In this document: positions 52,123 through 62,283 of the stretch, piece after piece
How the letters are laid out: each line of letters starts with the position of its first letter
How positions within the stretch are numbered: the first letter of the stretch is position 1
NCBI RefSeq assembly: GCF_001509475.1
Contig: NZ_LLZG01000345.1
Coordinates: 1 to 64,000, forward strand
Direction: 5' to 3'
From: Streptomyces regalis
GTDB taxonomy: Bacteria > Actinomycetota > Actinomycetes > Streptomycetales > Streptomycetaceae
Length of the DNA stretch: 64,000 nucleotides
Position numbers and translations under genes: made by a program
The notes under the pieces: generated by a model
What the model was told of the DNA's origin: nothing
Database searches by the model: none
Seen by the model: the letters and a program-made list of their open reading frames with translations, nothing else

Positions 52123-52452
52123 TCAGCGGATCCTTCGGCCACCGCACCCTCTTGCGAGCGCACGGCAACGACCAGCGGTCTTTGGCTTCTGTAGGAGAGT
52201 ACGGGACACAGTCGCTGTCGAGCAAATCGGCCCCAGCCCTGGGTGCGGAGCCGCTTTGACGCGGTCGTCGCCGTCGACCCACACGTCCAGGGTGAGCTCG
52301 TCCACGCCCAGCTCCTCGTACTGGTCGAGGCTGTTCTCGCGCCCTTCCCGCGTGGCCTTGTCCTCGCGCAGGCCGCCGTGCGTGGTGAACTCGGCTTTCG
52401 GGCCGTAGCTGATCCAGTGCCGGCCGCCCGTCTCCTCGACCATGTCACTCAC
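52123..52452 (-). pseudogene. Decayed fragment of a lipoprotein gene, paralogue of the one at 52664
   Basis: A 109-codon frame without signal peptide or lipobox. Its start, MVEETGGRHWISYG, aligns with AEKTDGKHWIKYG of the lipoprotein at 52664-53470, and LTLDVWVDGDDRVKAA aligns with QTFDIWVDHRNLLVKK. The middle is deleted and the last 35 residues are unrelated, as after a frameshift. No N-terminal half is found upstream. I recall two adjacent lipoprotein genes at this place in S. coelicolor, so this looks like loss of one copy. Confidence 0.55.
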
Positions 52453-52663
52453 CCGTCCGGCTGCCGCCCAGGTTGGCCGTCGTGAGACGCGCCGCCACCG
52501 GTTTCGTACGCACGCTCGCCTCGTCCGCTCTCCGCCCCCGCTTCGGAAACCGGCCGGTCACCCGGTGGCGCAGGGAAGTGACGTCTTCGGACTTCTCCAC
52601 GGCCCCTGCGAGGCATCGGCGGCCGGTGCCCGCCACCCGACGCGGCACGGGATTCCGCGCCTC

Positions 52664-53470
52664 TCAGCGGCGCTCAGGGTCCTTCAGCAACTCCTTGAAG
52701 TCCGCGGTGTCTTCCGCCGCGGGCTTCTTGACCGCGGCCTTCACGCCGTAGTCGCTGTAGTACGCGGTCTGAGTCAGCTGTCCCGTCGCCGTCCGGCCCT
52801 TCTCGACCTTCTTGACCAGCAGGTTCCGGTGGTCGACCCATATGTCGAAGGTCTGCGTGGTGGCGCCCTCACCCTGCACCGTGCCGGAGTAGTGCGTGGT
52901 GTGCTCGCCTCTCACCTTCTCCTCGCCGACCTTCCGTGCGTCCGTGGAGGACAGCAGCAGCTTCACCGACGTATGCGGAGCGGTACCGCGCATCTGGTCC
53001 GCGAGATCCGCTCCGGCGCTGCCGGCGACGTGCTTCAGGTCGTCGTAGCCGTACTTGATCCAGTGCTTGCCGTCGGTCTTCTCGGCGAACGTGTCGCCCA
53101 TGCGCGCGTAGTAGGCGTCGGGGAGATAGCGAGCCTCCATCGACGTGGCGCCGAGCCGGCGCATGGTCTCGGCCGTCGTGCCGCCGGTGTACGTGATCGT
53201 CAGGGCGCCGGTGAGGCCGTCGTCCCAGGCGAGGGTGCCGTCGGCCTTCATGGACAGCGTCGAGCCCATGGTGGTCGTGGAGTCGACGCGGGCGGACTTG
53301 GCCTTGTCGGTGGTCCGCTCGACGATGCGCAGGGCGGCGGTCACGGCGCGGGCGGGTGTGGCGCGATCCTGCTCGTCGGGGCTGTCGGAGGACGTGCAGG
53401 CGGCCAGGGCCGTCAGCACGGTCAGCAGCGCGATCCAGAAGGCCGACCGGCCCGCCCTCGTGCTCGTCAT
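52664..53470 (-). CDS. Lipoprotein, LolA/LppX-like fold
   Basis: 268 residues. The signal MTSTRAGRSAFWIALLTVLT ends in a lipobox, ALAAC, with the lipidated Cys near residue 25. The mature part is about 240 residues with alternating strands (GALTITYTGG, DAYYARMGDTFAEKTDGKHW, TQTFDIWVDHRNLLVKKVEK), consistent with the half-barrel of LppX/LprG-type or LolA-like lipoproteins that bind lipids. The ligand is unknown. It lies between rplJ and rplA with its own gap and the rplA terminator upstream. Confidence 0.85.
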   Translation of the reverse strand: MTSTRAGRSAFWIALLTVLTALAACTSSDSPDEQDRATPARAVTAALRIVERTTDKAKSARVDSTTTMGSTLSMKADGTLAWDDGLTGALTITYTGGTTAETMRRLGATSMEARYLPDAYYARMGDTFAEKTDGKHWIKYGYDDLKHVAGSAGADLADQMRGTAPHTSVKLLLSSTDARKVGEEKVRGEHTTHYSGTVQGEGATTQTFDIWVDHRNLLVKKVEKGRTATGQLTQTAYYSDYGVKAAVKKPAAEDTADFKELLKDPERR

Positions 53471-53541
53471 TCGTCCCCCCTGTGCCCATCCCGTGAATGC
53501 ACGTTAACCCAGGGCACTGACAAACGGGCGGGAGAACGGGG

Positions 53542-53576
53542 ACGGGCCCCGCACCCGGGAAGGGTGCGGGGCCCGT
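53542..53576. terminator. rplKA terminator, 15-bp stem
   Basis: ACGGGCCCCGCACCC (53542-53556) and GGGTGCGGGGCCCGT (53562-53576) are exact reverse complements around GGGAA. It lies 24 bases past the rplA stop codon and before the lipoprotein gene. Confidence 0.78.
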
Positions 53577-53600
53577 CTGTGAGCCTGGTGAGCCGATGGC

Positions 53601-54326
53601 TCAGACCGCGGCCGGGTCCTCCTCGACGAGGAGGTTGCGGGTGCGGTTCGGGTCGACCGGGATGCCGGGGCCGATCGTGGTGCTGATCGCGGCCTTCTTG
53701 ATGTAGCGACCCTTGGCGGCGGACGGCTTCAGACGGAGGATCTCCTCCAGCGCGGCGCCGTAGTTCTCCACCAGCTTGGTGTCGTCGAAGGACGCCTTGC
53801 CGATGATGAAGTGCAGGTTCGAGTGCTTGTCGACGCGGAACTCGATCTTGCCGCCCTTGATCTCGGTCACGGCCTTGGCCACGTCCGGGGTCACGGTGCC
53901 GGTCTTCGGGTTCGGCATCAGACCACGCGGGCCGAGGACACGGCCGAGGCGGCCGACCTTGCCCATGAGGTCCGGGGTGGCGACGACGGCGTCGAAGTCC
54001 AGGCGGCCCTTCGAGACCTCGTCGATGAGCTCGTCGGCACCGACGATGTCGGCGCCCGCGGCACGCGCGGCCTCGGCACGGTCGCCGGTCGCGAAGACCA
54101 GGACCCGGGCGGTCTTACCGGTGCCGTGCGGAAGGTTCACGGTGCCACGGACCATCTGGTCGGCCTTACGCGGGTCGACACCCAGACGGAAGGCGACCTC
54201 GACGGTGCCGTCGAACTTGGACGTGGACGTCTCCTTGGCGAGACGGACGGCCTCGAGCGGGGCGTAGAGCTTCTCCCGGTCGATCTTGGCGTCCGCAGCG
54301 CGGAGAGTCTTGCTGCGCTTGCTCAC
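53601..54326 (-). CDS. rplA: 50S ribosomal protein L1
   Basis: 241-residue L1 of the mobile L1 stalk, which moves the E-site tRNA. Features: [60 protein letters not shown] (the rRNA-binding loop) and [11 protein letters not shown]1 also represses the rplKA mRNA in known systems. It lies 79 bases after rplK. Confidence 0.98.
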   Translation of the reverse strand: MSKRSKTLRAADAKIDREKLYAPLEAVRLAKETSTSKFDGTVEVAFRLGVDPRKADQMVRGTVNLPHGTGKTARVLVFATGDRAEAARAAGADIVGADELIDEVSKGRLDFDAVVATPDLMGKVGRLGRVLGPRGLMPNPKTGTVTPDVAKAVTEIKGGKIEFRVDKHSNLHFIIGKASFDDTKLVENYGAALEEILRLKPSAAKGRYIKKAAISTTIGPGIPVDPNRTRNLLVEEDPAAV

Positions 54327-54405
54327 TACTGCTCCTGTTGCTTCTTAGGAGTTGTGGTCCGGGCCGAGCAGGCCCTGCCACTCTCTTCTGCGTGGGGGTT
54401 GGAGG

Positions 54406-54840
54406 TCAGCCCTCGACCGTGATGCCCATGGAACGGGCGGTGCCGGCGATGATCTTCGCGGCGGCGTCCAGGTCGTTGGCGTTGAGGTCGGGCATCTTGG
54501 TGGTGGCGATCTCGCGGACCTGCGCCTCGGTGATCTTGGCGACCTTGGTCTTGTGCGGCTCGCCGGAGCCCTTCTCCACGCCCGCGGCCTTGAGGATCAT
54601 CTTGGCGGCCGGCGGCGTCTTGGTGATGAAGGTGAAGGAACGGTCCTCGTAGACCGTGATCTCCACCGGGATGACCCAACCGCGCTGCGACTCGGTCGCG
54701 GCGTTGTAGGCCTTGCAGAACTCCATGATGTTGACGCCGTGCTGACCCAGCGCCGGGCCGACCGGCGGAGCCGGGTTGGCGGCACCGGCCTGGATCTGGA
54801 GCTTGATGAGCCCCGTGACCTTCTTCTTCTTGGGAGGCAT
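54406..54840 (-). CDS. rplK: 50S ribosomal protein L11
   Basis: 144-residue L11 of the GTPase-associated centre, which activates RelA and binds thiopeptides together with 23S rRNA. It begins [20 protein letters not shown] with the Pro-rich hinge [20 protein letters not shown], and the C-terminal RNA-binding domain ends [10 protein letters not shown]. The start ATG at 54840 is clear. Confidence 0.98.
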
Positions 54841-54938
54841 GCTCTCTCCGGGTCCTTAGTGAGAGTTTTCCGCCGCCATCCGTACCGCAGACCACCTGGA
54901 ACGGTGTCCGGATCATCCGGATGGAGGCATACCGCACA

Positions 54939-54966
54939 ACGATAACGGGTAACGCGCCAGGGCCAA
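54939..54966 (-). promoter_or_regulatory. Putative rplK promoter (TTGGCC-N16-TATCGT)
   Basis: On the minus strand TTGGCC (54966-54961) and TATCGT (54944-54939) are 16 bases apart, close to the housekeeping consensus. It lies about 100 bases before the rplK start and downstream of the nusG terminator. Confidence 0.5.
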
Positions 54967-55040
54967 AACCGGCAGCTCAGACCCCCGGCCGACACGTATG
55001 TGGGGGCGTAGTCCGCACGATGGTGCGCCCCATACGGCGA

Positions 55041-55081
55041 AAGGGCCTCCGGCCAGCTGTTTCCGCTGGTCGGAGGCCCTT
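55041..55081. terminator. nusG terminator
   Basis: 17-base arms AAGGGCCTCCGGCCAGC and GCTGGTCGGAGGCCCTT pair with one mismatch around a 7-base loop, 20 bases past the nusG stop codon. It separates secE-nusG from rplKA. Confidence 0.75.
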
Positions 55082-55100
55082 CGCTAGAGCTGCTGTACCG

Positions 55101-55928
55101 CTAGTTCTTCTGAATCTGGTCGAAGGAGAGCTCGACCGGCGTCTCGCGGCCGAAGATCTCCACCAGGCCCTTGACCTTCTTCGAGTCGGCGTTGATCTCG
55201 TTGATCGTGGCCTGCAGTGTGGCGAACGGGCCGTCGGTGACGGTGACCGAGTCGCCGACCTCGAAGTCCAGCACCTGGACCTCGACCTTGCGCTGCGGGG
55301 CGGGCTTGCCCTCGGCCTCCGCGGCCTCGCGGGCGGCCTTCTCCTCGGCCTCCGGGGCGAGCATCTTGACGATCTCGTCCAGGGTCAGCGGGTACGGGTC
55401 ATAGGCGTTGCCCACGAAGCCGGTGACGCCGGGGGTGTTGCGGACGACGCCCCAGGACTCGTTGGTCAGGTCCATGCGGACGAGGACGTAACCCGGCAGC
55501 TTGTTCTGCTTGATCGTCTTGCGGTCGCCGTTCTTGATCTGGACGACCTCTTCCTGCGGCACCTCGGCCTGGAAGATGTAGTCCTCGACGTTCAGCGAGA
55601 CGGCGCGCTGCTCCAGGTTGGTCTTCACGCGGTTCTCGTAACCGGCGTAGGTGTGGATGACGTACCACTCGCCGGGCAGGGTGCGGAGTTCCTCGCGCAG
55701 GGCGGCGACGGGGTCGACGGGCTCGGCGGGCTCTTCCTCGGCCTCGTCGGCAGCCTCGTCCTCGACGTGCAGCGCGGCTTCCTCGGTGGGCTCGCCCGCC
55801 TCGGCGTCGGCAGCCTCGACCTCGTCCAGGTCCTCGTCAGCGCCCTCGACGATGTCGAGCTCGTCTTCCACGGACTCGACGTCCTGCCCGTGCGGCTCGA
55901 TGGCGTCGTTCAGGTTCTGGTCAGACAC
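55101..55928 (-). CDS. nusG: Transcription factor NusG with acidic N-terminal extension
   Basis: 275-residue elongation factor. The NGN domain starts near residue 85 ([20 protein letters not shown]) and includes [20 protein letters not shown] and VTGFVGN. A charged linker ([20 protein letters not shown]) leads to the KOW domain ([20 protein letters not shown]). The first roughly 85 residues are strongly acidic and absent from the 181-residue E. coli protein. It lies 80 bases after secE, with a small inverted repeat between. Confidence 0.97.
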   Translation of the reverse strand: MSDQNLNDAIEPHGQDVESVEDELDIVEGADEDLDEVEAADAEAGEPTEEAALHVEDEAADEAEEEPAEPVDPVAALREELRTLPGEWYVIHTYAGYENRVKTNLEQRAVSLNVEDYIFQAEVPQEEVVQIKNGDRKTIKQNKLPGYVLVRMDLTNESWGVVRNTPGVTGFVGNAYDPYPLTLDEIVKMLAPEAEEKAAREAAEAEGKPAPQRKVEVQVLDFEVGDSVTVTDGPFATLQATINEINADSKKVKGLVEIFGRETPVELSFDQIQKN

Positions 55929-55970
55929 GGTGGCTGCTTCTTCCTGGATACATAGGGGTGGAACATGCGA

Positions 55971-55998
55971 AAGGGGCGCCGGTAACCACGGCGCCCTT
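55971..55998 (-). promoter_or_regulatory. Hairpin in the secE-nusG gap
   Basis: GGGCGCCG (55974-55981) pairs with CGGCGCCC (55989-55996) around GTAACCA, flanked by AA and TT. It lies 11 bases past the secE stop and could be a weak attenuator before nusG. Confidence 0.4.
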
Positions 55999-56008
55999 CG
56001 CTCCTGGC

Positions 56009-56296
56009 TCAGCCGAAGACGTACTTGGCGGCGTGGTCGAGCCCATAGTCAATCACGGTAACCAGGCCGATCATGATGACCACGAAGATGATCACCACGG
56101 TGGTGTACGTCGTCAGCTGGTTGCGCGTCGGCCAGACGACCTTGCGGAGCTCCGCGACGATCTGGCGGTAGAACAGCGCAAGTCGCTTCAGCGGGCCCTT
56201 CTTGGCGCGCTTACCACCCTTACGGGTCTTCTTCTTGGACTCCGGCGCCTCGTCCTGGGCATCAGGCATGTCGATGGAGCCCACGGCGTCCGTCAC
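56009..56296 (-). CDS. secE: Preprotein translocase subunit SecE
   Basis: 95-residue SecE that clamps SecY. A polar N-terminus of about 35 residues rich in Lys ([16 protein letters not shown]) is followed by the amphipathic helix [20 protein letters not shown] and one membrane segment [23 protein letters not shown] at 56296 follows GTGAGGA. It lies between tRNA-Trp and nusG, its usual place. Confidence 0.95.
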   Translation of the reverse strand: MTDAVGSIDMPDAQDEAPESKKKTRKGGKRAKKGPLKRLALFYRQIVAELRKVVWPTRNQLTTYTTVVIIFVVIMIGLVTVIDYGLDHAAKYVFG

Positions 56297-56404
56297 TCGT
56301 CCTCACCTGATTCCGGGTCGTGGCCGTGCCGCGCCCGGTCTGAGCCGCACGGCGGTGCATTGCTGTACGTACATGCGCACACATCCTGGCGAAGGTGTGT
56401 GTAG

Positions 56405-56477
56405 CAGGGCCGGAGGGACTTGAACCCCCAACCGCCGGTTTTGGAGACCGGTGCTCTACCAATTGAGCTACGACCCT
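56405..56477 (-). tRNA. tRNA-Trp (anticodon CCA)
   Basis: 73-base tRNA. The acceptor arm AGGGTCG (56477-56471) pairs with CGGCCCT, including one G-U, and the discriminator is G. The anticodon loop CTCCAAA holds CCA, and the T-arm GGTTCAAGTCC is standard. The encoded DNA does not end in CCA (CTAC follows). A TACGTT at about -10 is seen upstream. Confidence 0.97.
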
Positions 56478-56762
56478 TTGTGGTGTCCCCCAACGTACCG
56501 CATCCGACCGAGTGCTCGGTGTGCACCGTGCGACTGCGGGCTGCTGAAGGCCAACGAGGTGAGAGTGTACGTGGTCCCGGGCGCCTCGTCGAACAGAAAG
56601 TGGCCGATGAGGGCTTGGGTGACGGAAGATCGCCTGGAGACCGGCCGCGCGACAGCGCAAGATCGCCCTGGCCGCGCGCCTGATCCGGACAGCTGTTCAG
56701 CTGATGTTCAGTCCGTGAAACCCGCGTGCCGGGCGCGTTTCCTGTCTGAAACGATGGGCCCC

Positions 56763-57989
<1,227 letters not shown>

Positions 57990-57998
57990 CGTGTACGG

Positions 57999-58041
57999 CG
58001 CACAAGCGGGCCTCCGGCTGGGCCGGGGGCCCGCTTGTGCG
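57999..58041 (+). terminator. aspC terminator
   Basis: 14-base arms CGCACAAGCGGGCC (57999-58012) and GGCCCGCTTGTGCG (58028-58041) are exact reverse complements, starting ten bases past the stop codon. The 15-base loop can form a further small CCGG-type pairing. Confidence 0.78.
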
Positions 58042-58080
58042 TTCAGGCACGCGCCCGTTCGGGGAAACTCGCTGCCTGAT

Positions 58081-58106
58081 CCAGGATTTCTACGGCAGGA
58101 TCCTGG
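58081..58106. promoter_or_regulatory. Inverted repeat upstream of the adenosine deaminase gene
   Basis: CCAGGAT (58081-58087) and ATCCTGG (58100-58106) are exact reverse complements with 12 bases between, about 110 bases before the gene. It could be an operator or a leader hairpin; nothing in the sequence decides. Confidence 0.3.
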
Positions 58107-58214
58107 AGTGACTCCGCCCCATTGGGGCTTCCCACGTGGCTGACGCCCAGTGGCGGACAAGCCCTGCCCGGCACCTCTCGGCACGGAGCGGCGCCTAGCG
58201 CACACGGAGAGTTG

Positions 58215-59243
58215 ATGGAGAAGGTTCGAGATGTCCGGGGGCTGCCGAAAGCCCATCTGCACCTGCACTTCACCGGCTCGATGCGGCCGGCGACCCTGCT
58301 GGAGCTGGCCGACAAGTACGGCGTGCGCCTGCCCGAGGCGCTGACCGACGCGCTGACCAGCGGGGAGCCGCCGAAGCTGCGGGCGACGGACGAGCGGGGC
58401 TGGTTCCGCTTCCAGCGCCTGTACGACGCGGCGCGCTCGTGCCTGCGACAGCCGGAGGACATCCAGCGGCTGGTCAGGGAAGCCGCGGAGGAGGATCTGA
58501 AGGACGGCTCCGGCTGGCTGGAGATCCAGGTCGACCCGACGTCGTACGCGCCCCGGCTGGGCGGTCTGATCGCGGCGCTGGAGATCATCCTGGACGCGGT
58601 GGAGACGGCGTCGCGGGACACGGGTGTCGGGATGCGTGTCCTGGTCGCCGCGAACCGTATGAAGCACCCCCTGGACGCCCGCACGCTGGCGCGTCTGGCG
58701 GTGCGGTACGCCGACCAGGGCGTGGTCGGATTCGGGCTGTCGAACGACGAGCGCCGGGGCATGGCGCGGGACTTCGACCGTGCCTTCCACATCGCCCGCG
58801 AGGGCGGTCTGCTGTCGGCCCCGCACGGCGGTGAGCTGACGGGCCCCTCCTCGGTCCGTGACTGCCTGGACGACCTGGACGCGCACCGGATCGGCCACGG
58901 GGTGCGGGCGGCGGAGGACCCACGGCTGCTCAAGCGCCTCGCCGACCGGGGCGTGACCTGCGAGGTGTGCCCCGCGTCGAACGTCGCCCTCGGCGTCTAC
59001 GAGAAGCCCGAGGACGTCCCGCTGCGGACGCTGTACGAGGCCGGCGTCCCGATGGCCCTCGGCGCCGACGACCCCCTGCTCTTCGGCTCCCGCCTCGCCG
59101 CCCAGTACGACATCGCCCGCCACCACCACGCCTTCACGGACGAGGAACTGGCGGAGCTGGCCCGGCAGTCGGTTCGGGCTTCCGCGGCGCCGGAGGACGT
59201 GAAGGGGAAGCTGTTGGCGGGGGTGGACGGCTGGCTGGCCTAG
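58215..59243 (+). CDS. add: Adenosine deaminase
   Basis: 342-residue metal hydrolase turning adenosine into inosine for purine salvage. The zinc ligands and catalytic residues appear in order: LPKAHLHLHFTGS (HxH near residues 14-16), SAPHGGE, HRIGHGVRAAED and ALGADDPLLFGS. ATG at 58215 follows GGAGAG; the frame open to 58122 was not used. In the second motif, the first DD of the usual NTDDP is GADDP, a common actinobacterial variant. Confidence 0.93.
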   Translation: MEKVRDVRGLPKAHLHLHFTGSMRPATLLELADKYGVRLPEALTDALTSGEPPKLRATDERGWFRFQRLYDAARSCLRQPEDIQRLVREAAEEDLKDGSGWLEIQVDPTSYAPRLGGLIAALEIILDAVETASRDTGVGMRVLVAANRMKHPLDARTLARLAVRYADQGVVGFGLSNDERRGMARDFDRAFHIAREGGLLSAPHGGELTGPSSVRDCLDDLDAHRIGHGVRAAEDPRLLKRLADRGVTCEVCPASNVALGVYEKPEDVPLRTLYEAGVPMALGADDPLLFGSRLAAQYDIARHHHAFTDEELAELARQSVRASAAPEDVKGKLLAGVDGWLA

Positions 59244-59256
59244 CCACTTCCCGCCA

Positions 59257-59853
59257 TCAGTCGGCGATACCGGCCAGCAGCGTACGGGCCAGCCGGGCGG
59301 CGAACTCGTCCACCGGCGGCCGTACGACCTCCTTCGTGGCGTCGTAGGCGAACGCCCGCTGCGCGCAGGCTCCCATCAGCAGCGACGCCGCCGCGAACGT
59401 GTCCGTGCCCGTACTGACCCGTCCCAGCTCCTGTTCGGCCCGCAGGTATGTGTCGAGTTCCTGGATCGGCACGTGCGGCCCCGACCCCATCTGCCGCATG
59501 GCGTCGTCGTGCCGCTGCTTGAGCTGGGTCTGCGCGTACAGCGACGCGGCGATCGGGAAGCTCTGTTCGTAGAACAGTGCCGCCTGGCGGGCGATCTCGG
59601 TGAGGTTCTCCTCGAGGGTGTGCCGACCCGGCTCGGCGGCGAGGCTGCTGAGCAGCGGGCGGAGCGGGGGCAGGCGCTCGGTGAGCACCCGGATGAACAG
59701 CTCCTCCTTGCTCTCGAAGTGCTTGTACAGCGCCGCCTCGGAACAACCGGCCGCCCGCGCGATCTCCTTCGTCGTGGCCCGCGCCAGCCCGACCGTGAGC
59801 ATCAGGTCGTGCGCGGCATCGAGCAGGCGAACACGGGTCGGTCGGTTTTCCAT
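59257..59853 (-). CDS. TetR-family transcriptional regulator
   Basis: 198-residue repressor. The helix-turn-helix is in residues about 7-50 (RVRLLDAAHDLMLTVGLARA, TTKEIARAAGCSEAALYKHF, ESKEELF). The C-terminal ligand domain ends RLARTLLAGIAD. It is divergent from the oxidoreductase gene at 59976, with two GTGAGT-N4-ACTCAC palindromes between. It therefore probably represses itself and that neighbour until a small molecule binds. Confidence 0.92.
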   Translation of the reverse strand: MENRPTRVRLLDAAHDLMLTVGLARATTKEIARAAGCSEAALYKHFESKEELFIRVLTERLPPLRPLLSSLAAEPGRHTLEENLTEIARQAALFYEQSFPIAASLYAQTQLKQRHDDAMRQMGSGPHVPIQELDTYLRAEQELGRVSTGTDTFAAASLLMGACAQRAFAYDATKEVVRPPVDEFAARLARTLLAGIAD

Positions 59854-59881
59854 GGCACGTCCAATCGCACTTGACGGGTAG

Positions 59882-59897
59882 GTGAGTACTTACTCAC
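59882..59897. promoter_or_regulatory. TetR operator 1
   Basis: GTGAGTACTTACTCAC: 7-base arms GTGAGTA and TACTCAC around CT. It is 29 bases from the regulator start codon and shares the GTGAGT-N4-ACTCAC core with operator 2. Confidence 0.75.
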
Positions 59898-59906
59898 TCT
59901 AGAAGG

Positions 59907-59938
59907 GTTGGTGGGTGAGTGAATACTCACCCACCAAC
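59907..59938. promoter_or_regulatory. TetR operator 2, 14-bp perfect arms
   Basis: GTTGGTGGGTGAGT (59907-59920) and ACTCACCCACCAAC (59925-59938) are exact reverse complements around GAAT. The centre carries the same GTGAGT-N4-ACTCAC core as operator 1, and a further half-site TCACTCAC follows at 59940-59947. It lies 37 bases before the oxidoreductase ATG. Confidence 0.78.
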
Positions 59939-59975
59939 AGTCACTCACCAGTTCCGCACCGGCACAGGAGGCACC

Positions 59976-60608
59976 ATGAAACTCACCGTCCTCGGAGCCA
60001 CCGGAGGCACGGGCAAGGAGATCGTCCGTCAGGCCCTGGAGGCAGGGCACCAGGTCACGGCAGTGGTGCGGGATCCGGCGCGGTTCACCATGACCGGCGA
60101 GCAGCTGGAGGTGTTCCGCGCCGACCTGACCGATGCCCACGCCCTGCGCCCCGCCGTCGCCGGCCGGGACGCGGTGCTGTCCGGTCTCGGTGCCCGCAGC
60201 CGCAAGGACGCCGGGGTCGCGGCGCGTCTGACGCGTACGGTGCTCGGCGCCCTGGAGACCGAGGGGGTGCGGCGGCTGGTCGTGGTGAGCGCGGCGCCGG
60301 TCGGTCCCGAGCCGGAGGGCGACGGGTTCCTCGACCGGACGGTGCGCGGCATCGTCTCCGCGGTCCTCAAGGACATCTACGCCGATCTGCGGGAGATGGA
60401 GGCCGAGCTGGCCCGCAGCGCCACGGACTGGACGGTGGTGCGGCCGCCGCGCCTGCAGGACAAGCCGCTCACCGGTACGTACCGGAGGGTGGTGGGCGGT
60501 TTTCCGCGCGGGGGCCGCTTCCTGGCGCGTGCCGATGTGGCGCACGCGATGCTGGGCGCGATCGAGGACCGGACGACGGTGAAGCAGGGCGTGGGCGTCG
60601 CCTACTGA
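59976..60608 (+). CDS. NAD(P)-dependent oxidoreductase (NAD(P)H-binding, NmrA/BVR-B-like)
   Basis: 210-residue atypical short-chain dehydrogenase. The dinucleotide motif is VLGATGGTGKEIVRQALE near residues 5-22; RAVSAA-like VVVSAAPVGPEPEGD follows the third strand, and WTVVRPPRLQDKPLTG is typical of the BVR-B/SDR_a5 type. The substrate is unknown. ATG at 59976 follows AGGAGG; a GTG at 59919 lies inside operator 2 and was rejected. It is probably controlled by the divergent TetR protein. Confidence 0.88.
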   Translation: MKLTVLGATGGTGKEIVRQALEAGHQVTAVVRDPARFTMTGEQLEVFRADLTDAHALRPAVAGRDAVLSGLGARSRKDAGVAARLTRTVLGALETEGVRRLVVVSAAPVGPEPEGDGFLDRTVRGIVSAVLKDIYADLREMEAELARSATDWTVVRPPRLQDKPLTGTYRRVVGGFPRGGRFLARADVAHAMLGAIEDRTTVKQGVGVAY

Positions 60609-60683
60609 GCGCCTGTCCTCGAGGCCTGCCTCTTGGACCTGCCCCCTGGACCGGAGCTGACCCCTGGGCGCCCGAGAGCCGGA

Positions 60684-61739
60684 CTACAGGCTCACGCCGA
60701 CCGTCACCGGCTCGTTGACCAGCGTGATGCCGAAGGTCTCGCGGACGCCGGCGACGACCTCGCGAGCGAGCCCGAGGAGGTCCTCGGTGGTCGCGCCACC
60801 GCGGTTGGTGAGGGCGAGGGTGTGCTTGGTGGAGATGCGGGCGGGCCCTGTGCCGTACCCCTTGGTGAAGCCCGCCTTGTCGATGAGCCAGGCTGCGGAG
60901 GTCTTGGTGTGCCCCTCCCCCGCCGGGTACGCGGGCGGCTCCACGCCGTCGCCGAGGTGCTCGCGCACGCGTGCGTGGAACGCGGCGAACTGCTCGTCGG
61001 TGAGGATCGGGTTGGTGAAGAAGGATCCGGCCGACCAGGTGTCGTGGTCCTCGCGGTCCAGGACCATGCCCTTCCCCGTACGCAGCTTCAGCACCGTCTC
61101 GCGAGCGGCGGCCAGGGGCACGCGGTCGCCGGGGTCGACGCCGAGGGCACGGGCCGTCTCGGCGTACTTGATGGGTGCGGAGAGTCCGTCGGCGTCCTCG
61201 AGCTGGAAGCGGACGCGCAGGACTACGTAGCGCTCGGGGTCGGACTTGAAGCGGCTGTGGCGGTAGGAGAAGGCGCACTCGGCGTTCGGGATGACGACGG
61301 TCTCGCCCGCGTGGCGGTCGTACGCGATCACCTCGGTGATCGTCGAGGAGACCTCCTGGCCGTACGCGCCGACGTTCTGGATCGGCGTGGCGCCTGCGGA
61401 GCCGGGGATTCCGGCGAGGCACTCGACCCCGGCGAGCCCGGCCTCCACGGTACGGGCGACGGCGTCGGTCCACACCTCGCCGGCGGCCAGTTCGAGCGTG
61501 GTGCCGTCCAGCTCGACGCCCTTGGTGGCGATGACCAGCGCGGTGCCCGCGAAGCCCTTGTCCCCGATGACCAGGTTCGATCCGCCGCCGATCACCAGCA
61601 GGGGGGTCCCACCGGCGTCGGCCTCGCGCACGACGTCGATCACCTCGGCGTCGGTCGTGGCGGTGACCAGGCGGGTGGCGGGGCCGCCCAGCCGGAAGGT
61701 GGTGAGGGGGGCGAGGGGGGCGTCGTGGAGTTCCTGCAC
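60684..61739 (-). CDS. murB: UDP-N-acetylenolpyruvoylglucosamine reductase
   Basis: 351-residue FAD enzyme that makes UDP-N-acetylmuramate for peptidoglycan. FAD-binding stretches are LLVIGGGSNLVIGDKGFAGT and GLAGVECLAGIPGSAGATPI, then QNVGAYGQEVSS; the catalytic serine region GSFFTNPIL is present, and NRGGATTEDLLGLAREV is near the end. GTG at 61739 starts the conserved part (QELHDAPLAPLTTFRLGGPA); a frame open to 62219 was rejected because it overlaps the DUF3291 gene. The length and motifs fit type I MurB. Confidence 0.95.
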   Translation of the reverse strand: MQELHDAPLAPLTTFRLGGPATRLVTATTDAEVIDVVREADAGGTPLLVIGGGSNLVIGDKGFAGTALVIATKGVELDGTTLELAAGEVWTDAVARTVEAGLAGVECLAGIPGSAGATPIQNVGAYGQEVSSTITEVIAYDRHAGETVVIPNAECAFSYRHSRFKSDPERYVVLRVRFQLEDADGLSAPIKYAETARALGVDPGDRVPLAAARETVLKLRTGKGMVLDREDHDTWSAGSFFTNPILTDEQFAAFHARVREHLGDGVEPPAYPAGEGHTKTSAAWLIDKAGFTKGYGTGPARISTKHTLALTNRGGATTEDLLGLAREVVAGVRETFGITLVNEPVTVGVSL

Positions 61740-61825
61740 GCGCTCAAGACTACGAGACGGCACTGACAGGCCCGGCACCCATGCACGGTGCCGGGGCGAA
61801 GGCACGCACCACGCACGCGTACCGC

Positions 61826-62206
61826 TCAGGTCAGCCGCCGGATCGCCTCTGTCCAGCCGAGCGGGAGTTCGCCGCTCGATGCCTGCCAGGTGGCGAACTT
61901 CGCGTCCCGCATCTGGGTGGACAGGCCCTGTGAGGTCGGGGCGTGGGCGCCCGAGCGGGCGAAGGCCTTGAGCGCCGCGGGCGACTCCCAGGCGGACAGC
62001 GTCCAGAAGGTCCGCTTGAACGGCTCGGCCTTCAAAGACGCCCCGTACGCTCCGGGCGCCCGGCTCACCTGCCGCCACACGCCCGGCGTACGGGCGAGGA
62101 AGCGGAGCGCTCCCCAGAGGGTGCGGGTCTCGAAGCGGGAGGCGAAGACGTGCACCTCGGTGTGGGGCGGGGCGGGGTTCGGCACGGTCCAGGGAAGGGT
62201 GGGCAT
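61826..62206 (-). CDS. DUF3291 domain protein
   Basis: 126 residues. The fold resembles antibiotic monooxygenase-like (dimeric alpha-beta barrel) proteins: a central VHVFASRFETRTLWGALRFL, then KRTFWTLSAWESPAALKAFA and FATWQASSGELPLGW. No signal peptide is seen. Function is unknown. It lies between murB (86 bases downstream) and the MFS gene (77 bases upstream), all on minus. Confidence 0.72.
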   Translation of the reverse strand: MPTLPWTVPNPAPPHTEVHVFASRFETRTLWGALRFLARTPGVWRQVSRAPGAYGASLKAEPFKRTFWTLSAWESPAALKAFARSGAHAPTSQGLSTQMRDAKFATWQASSGELPLGWTEAIRRLT

Positions 62207-62283
62207 GACTGCTCCTCATGGTCCGGGAGACGGTGCGGTCAGTGGAGTGAGTGGGGCCAGTTGGGTCGTTCGGCCCGCCGGGC

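Noticed and set aside
59919..59975. Start of the oxidoreductase at GTG 59919
   Set aside because: This lies inside the second operator palindrome; ATG 59976 has an AGGAGG ribosome site and begins at the Rossmann motif.
61740..62219. Long N-terminal extension of murB
   Set aside because: It covers the DUF3291 gene in a different frame and has no MurB homology; GTG 61739 fits the family.
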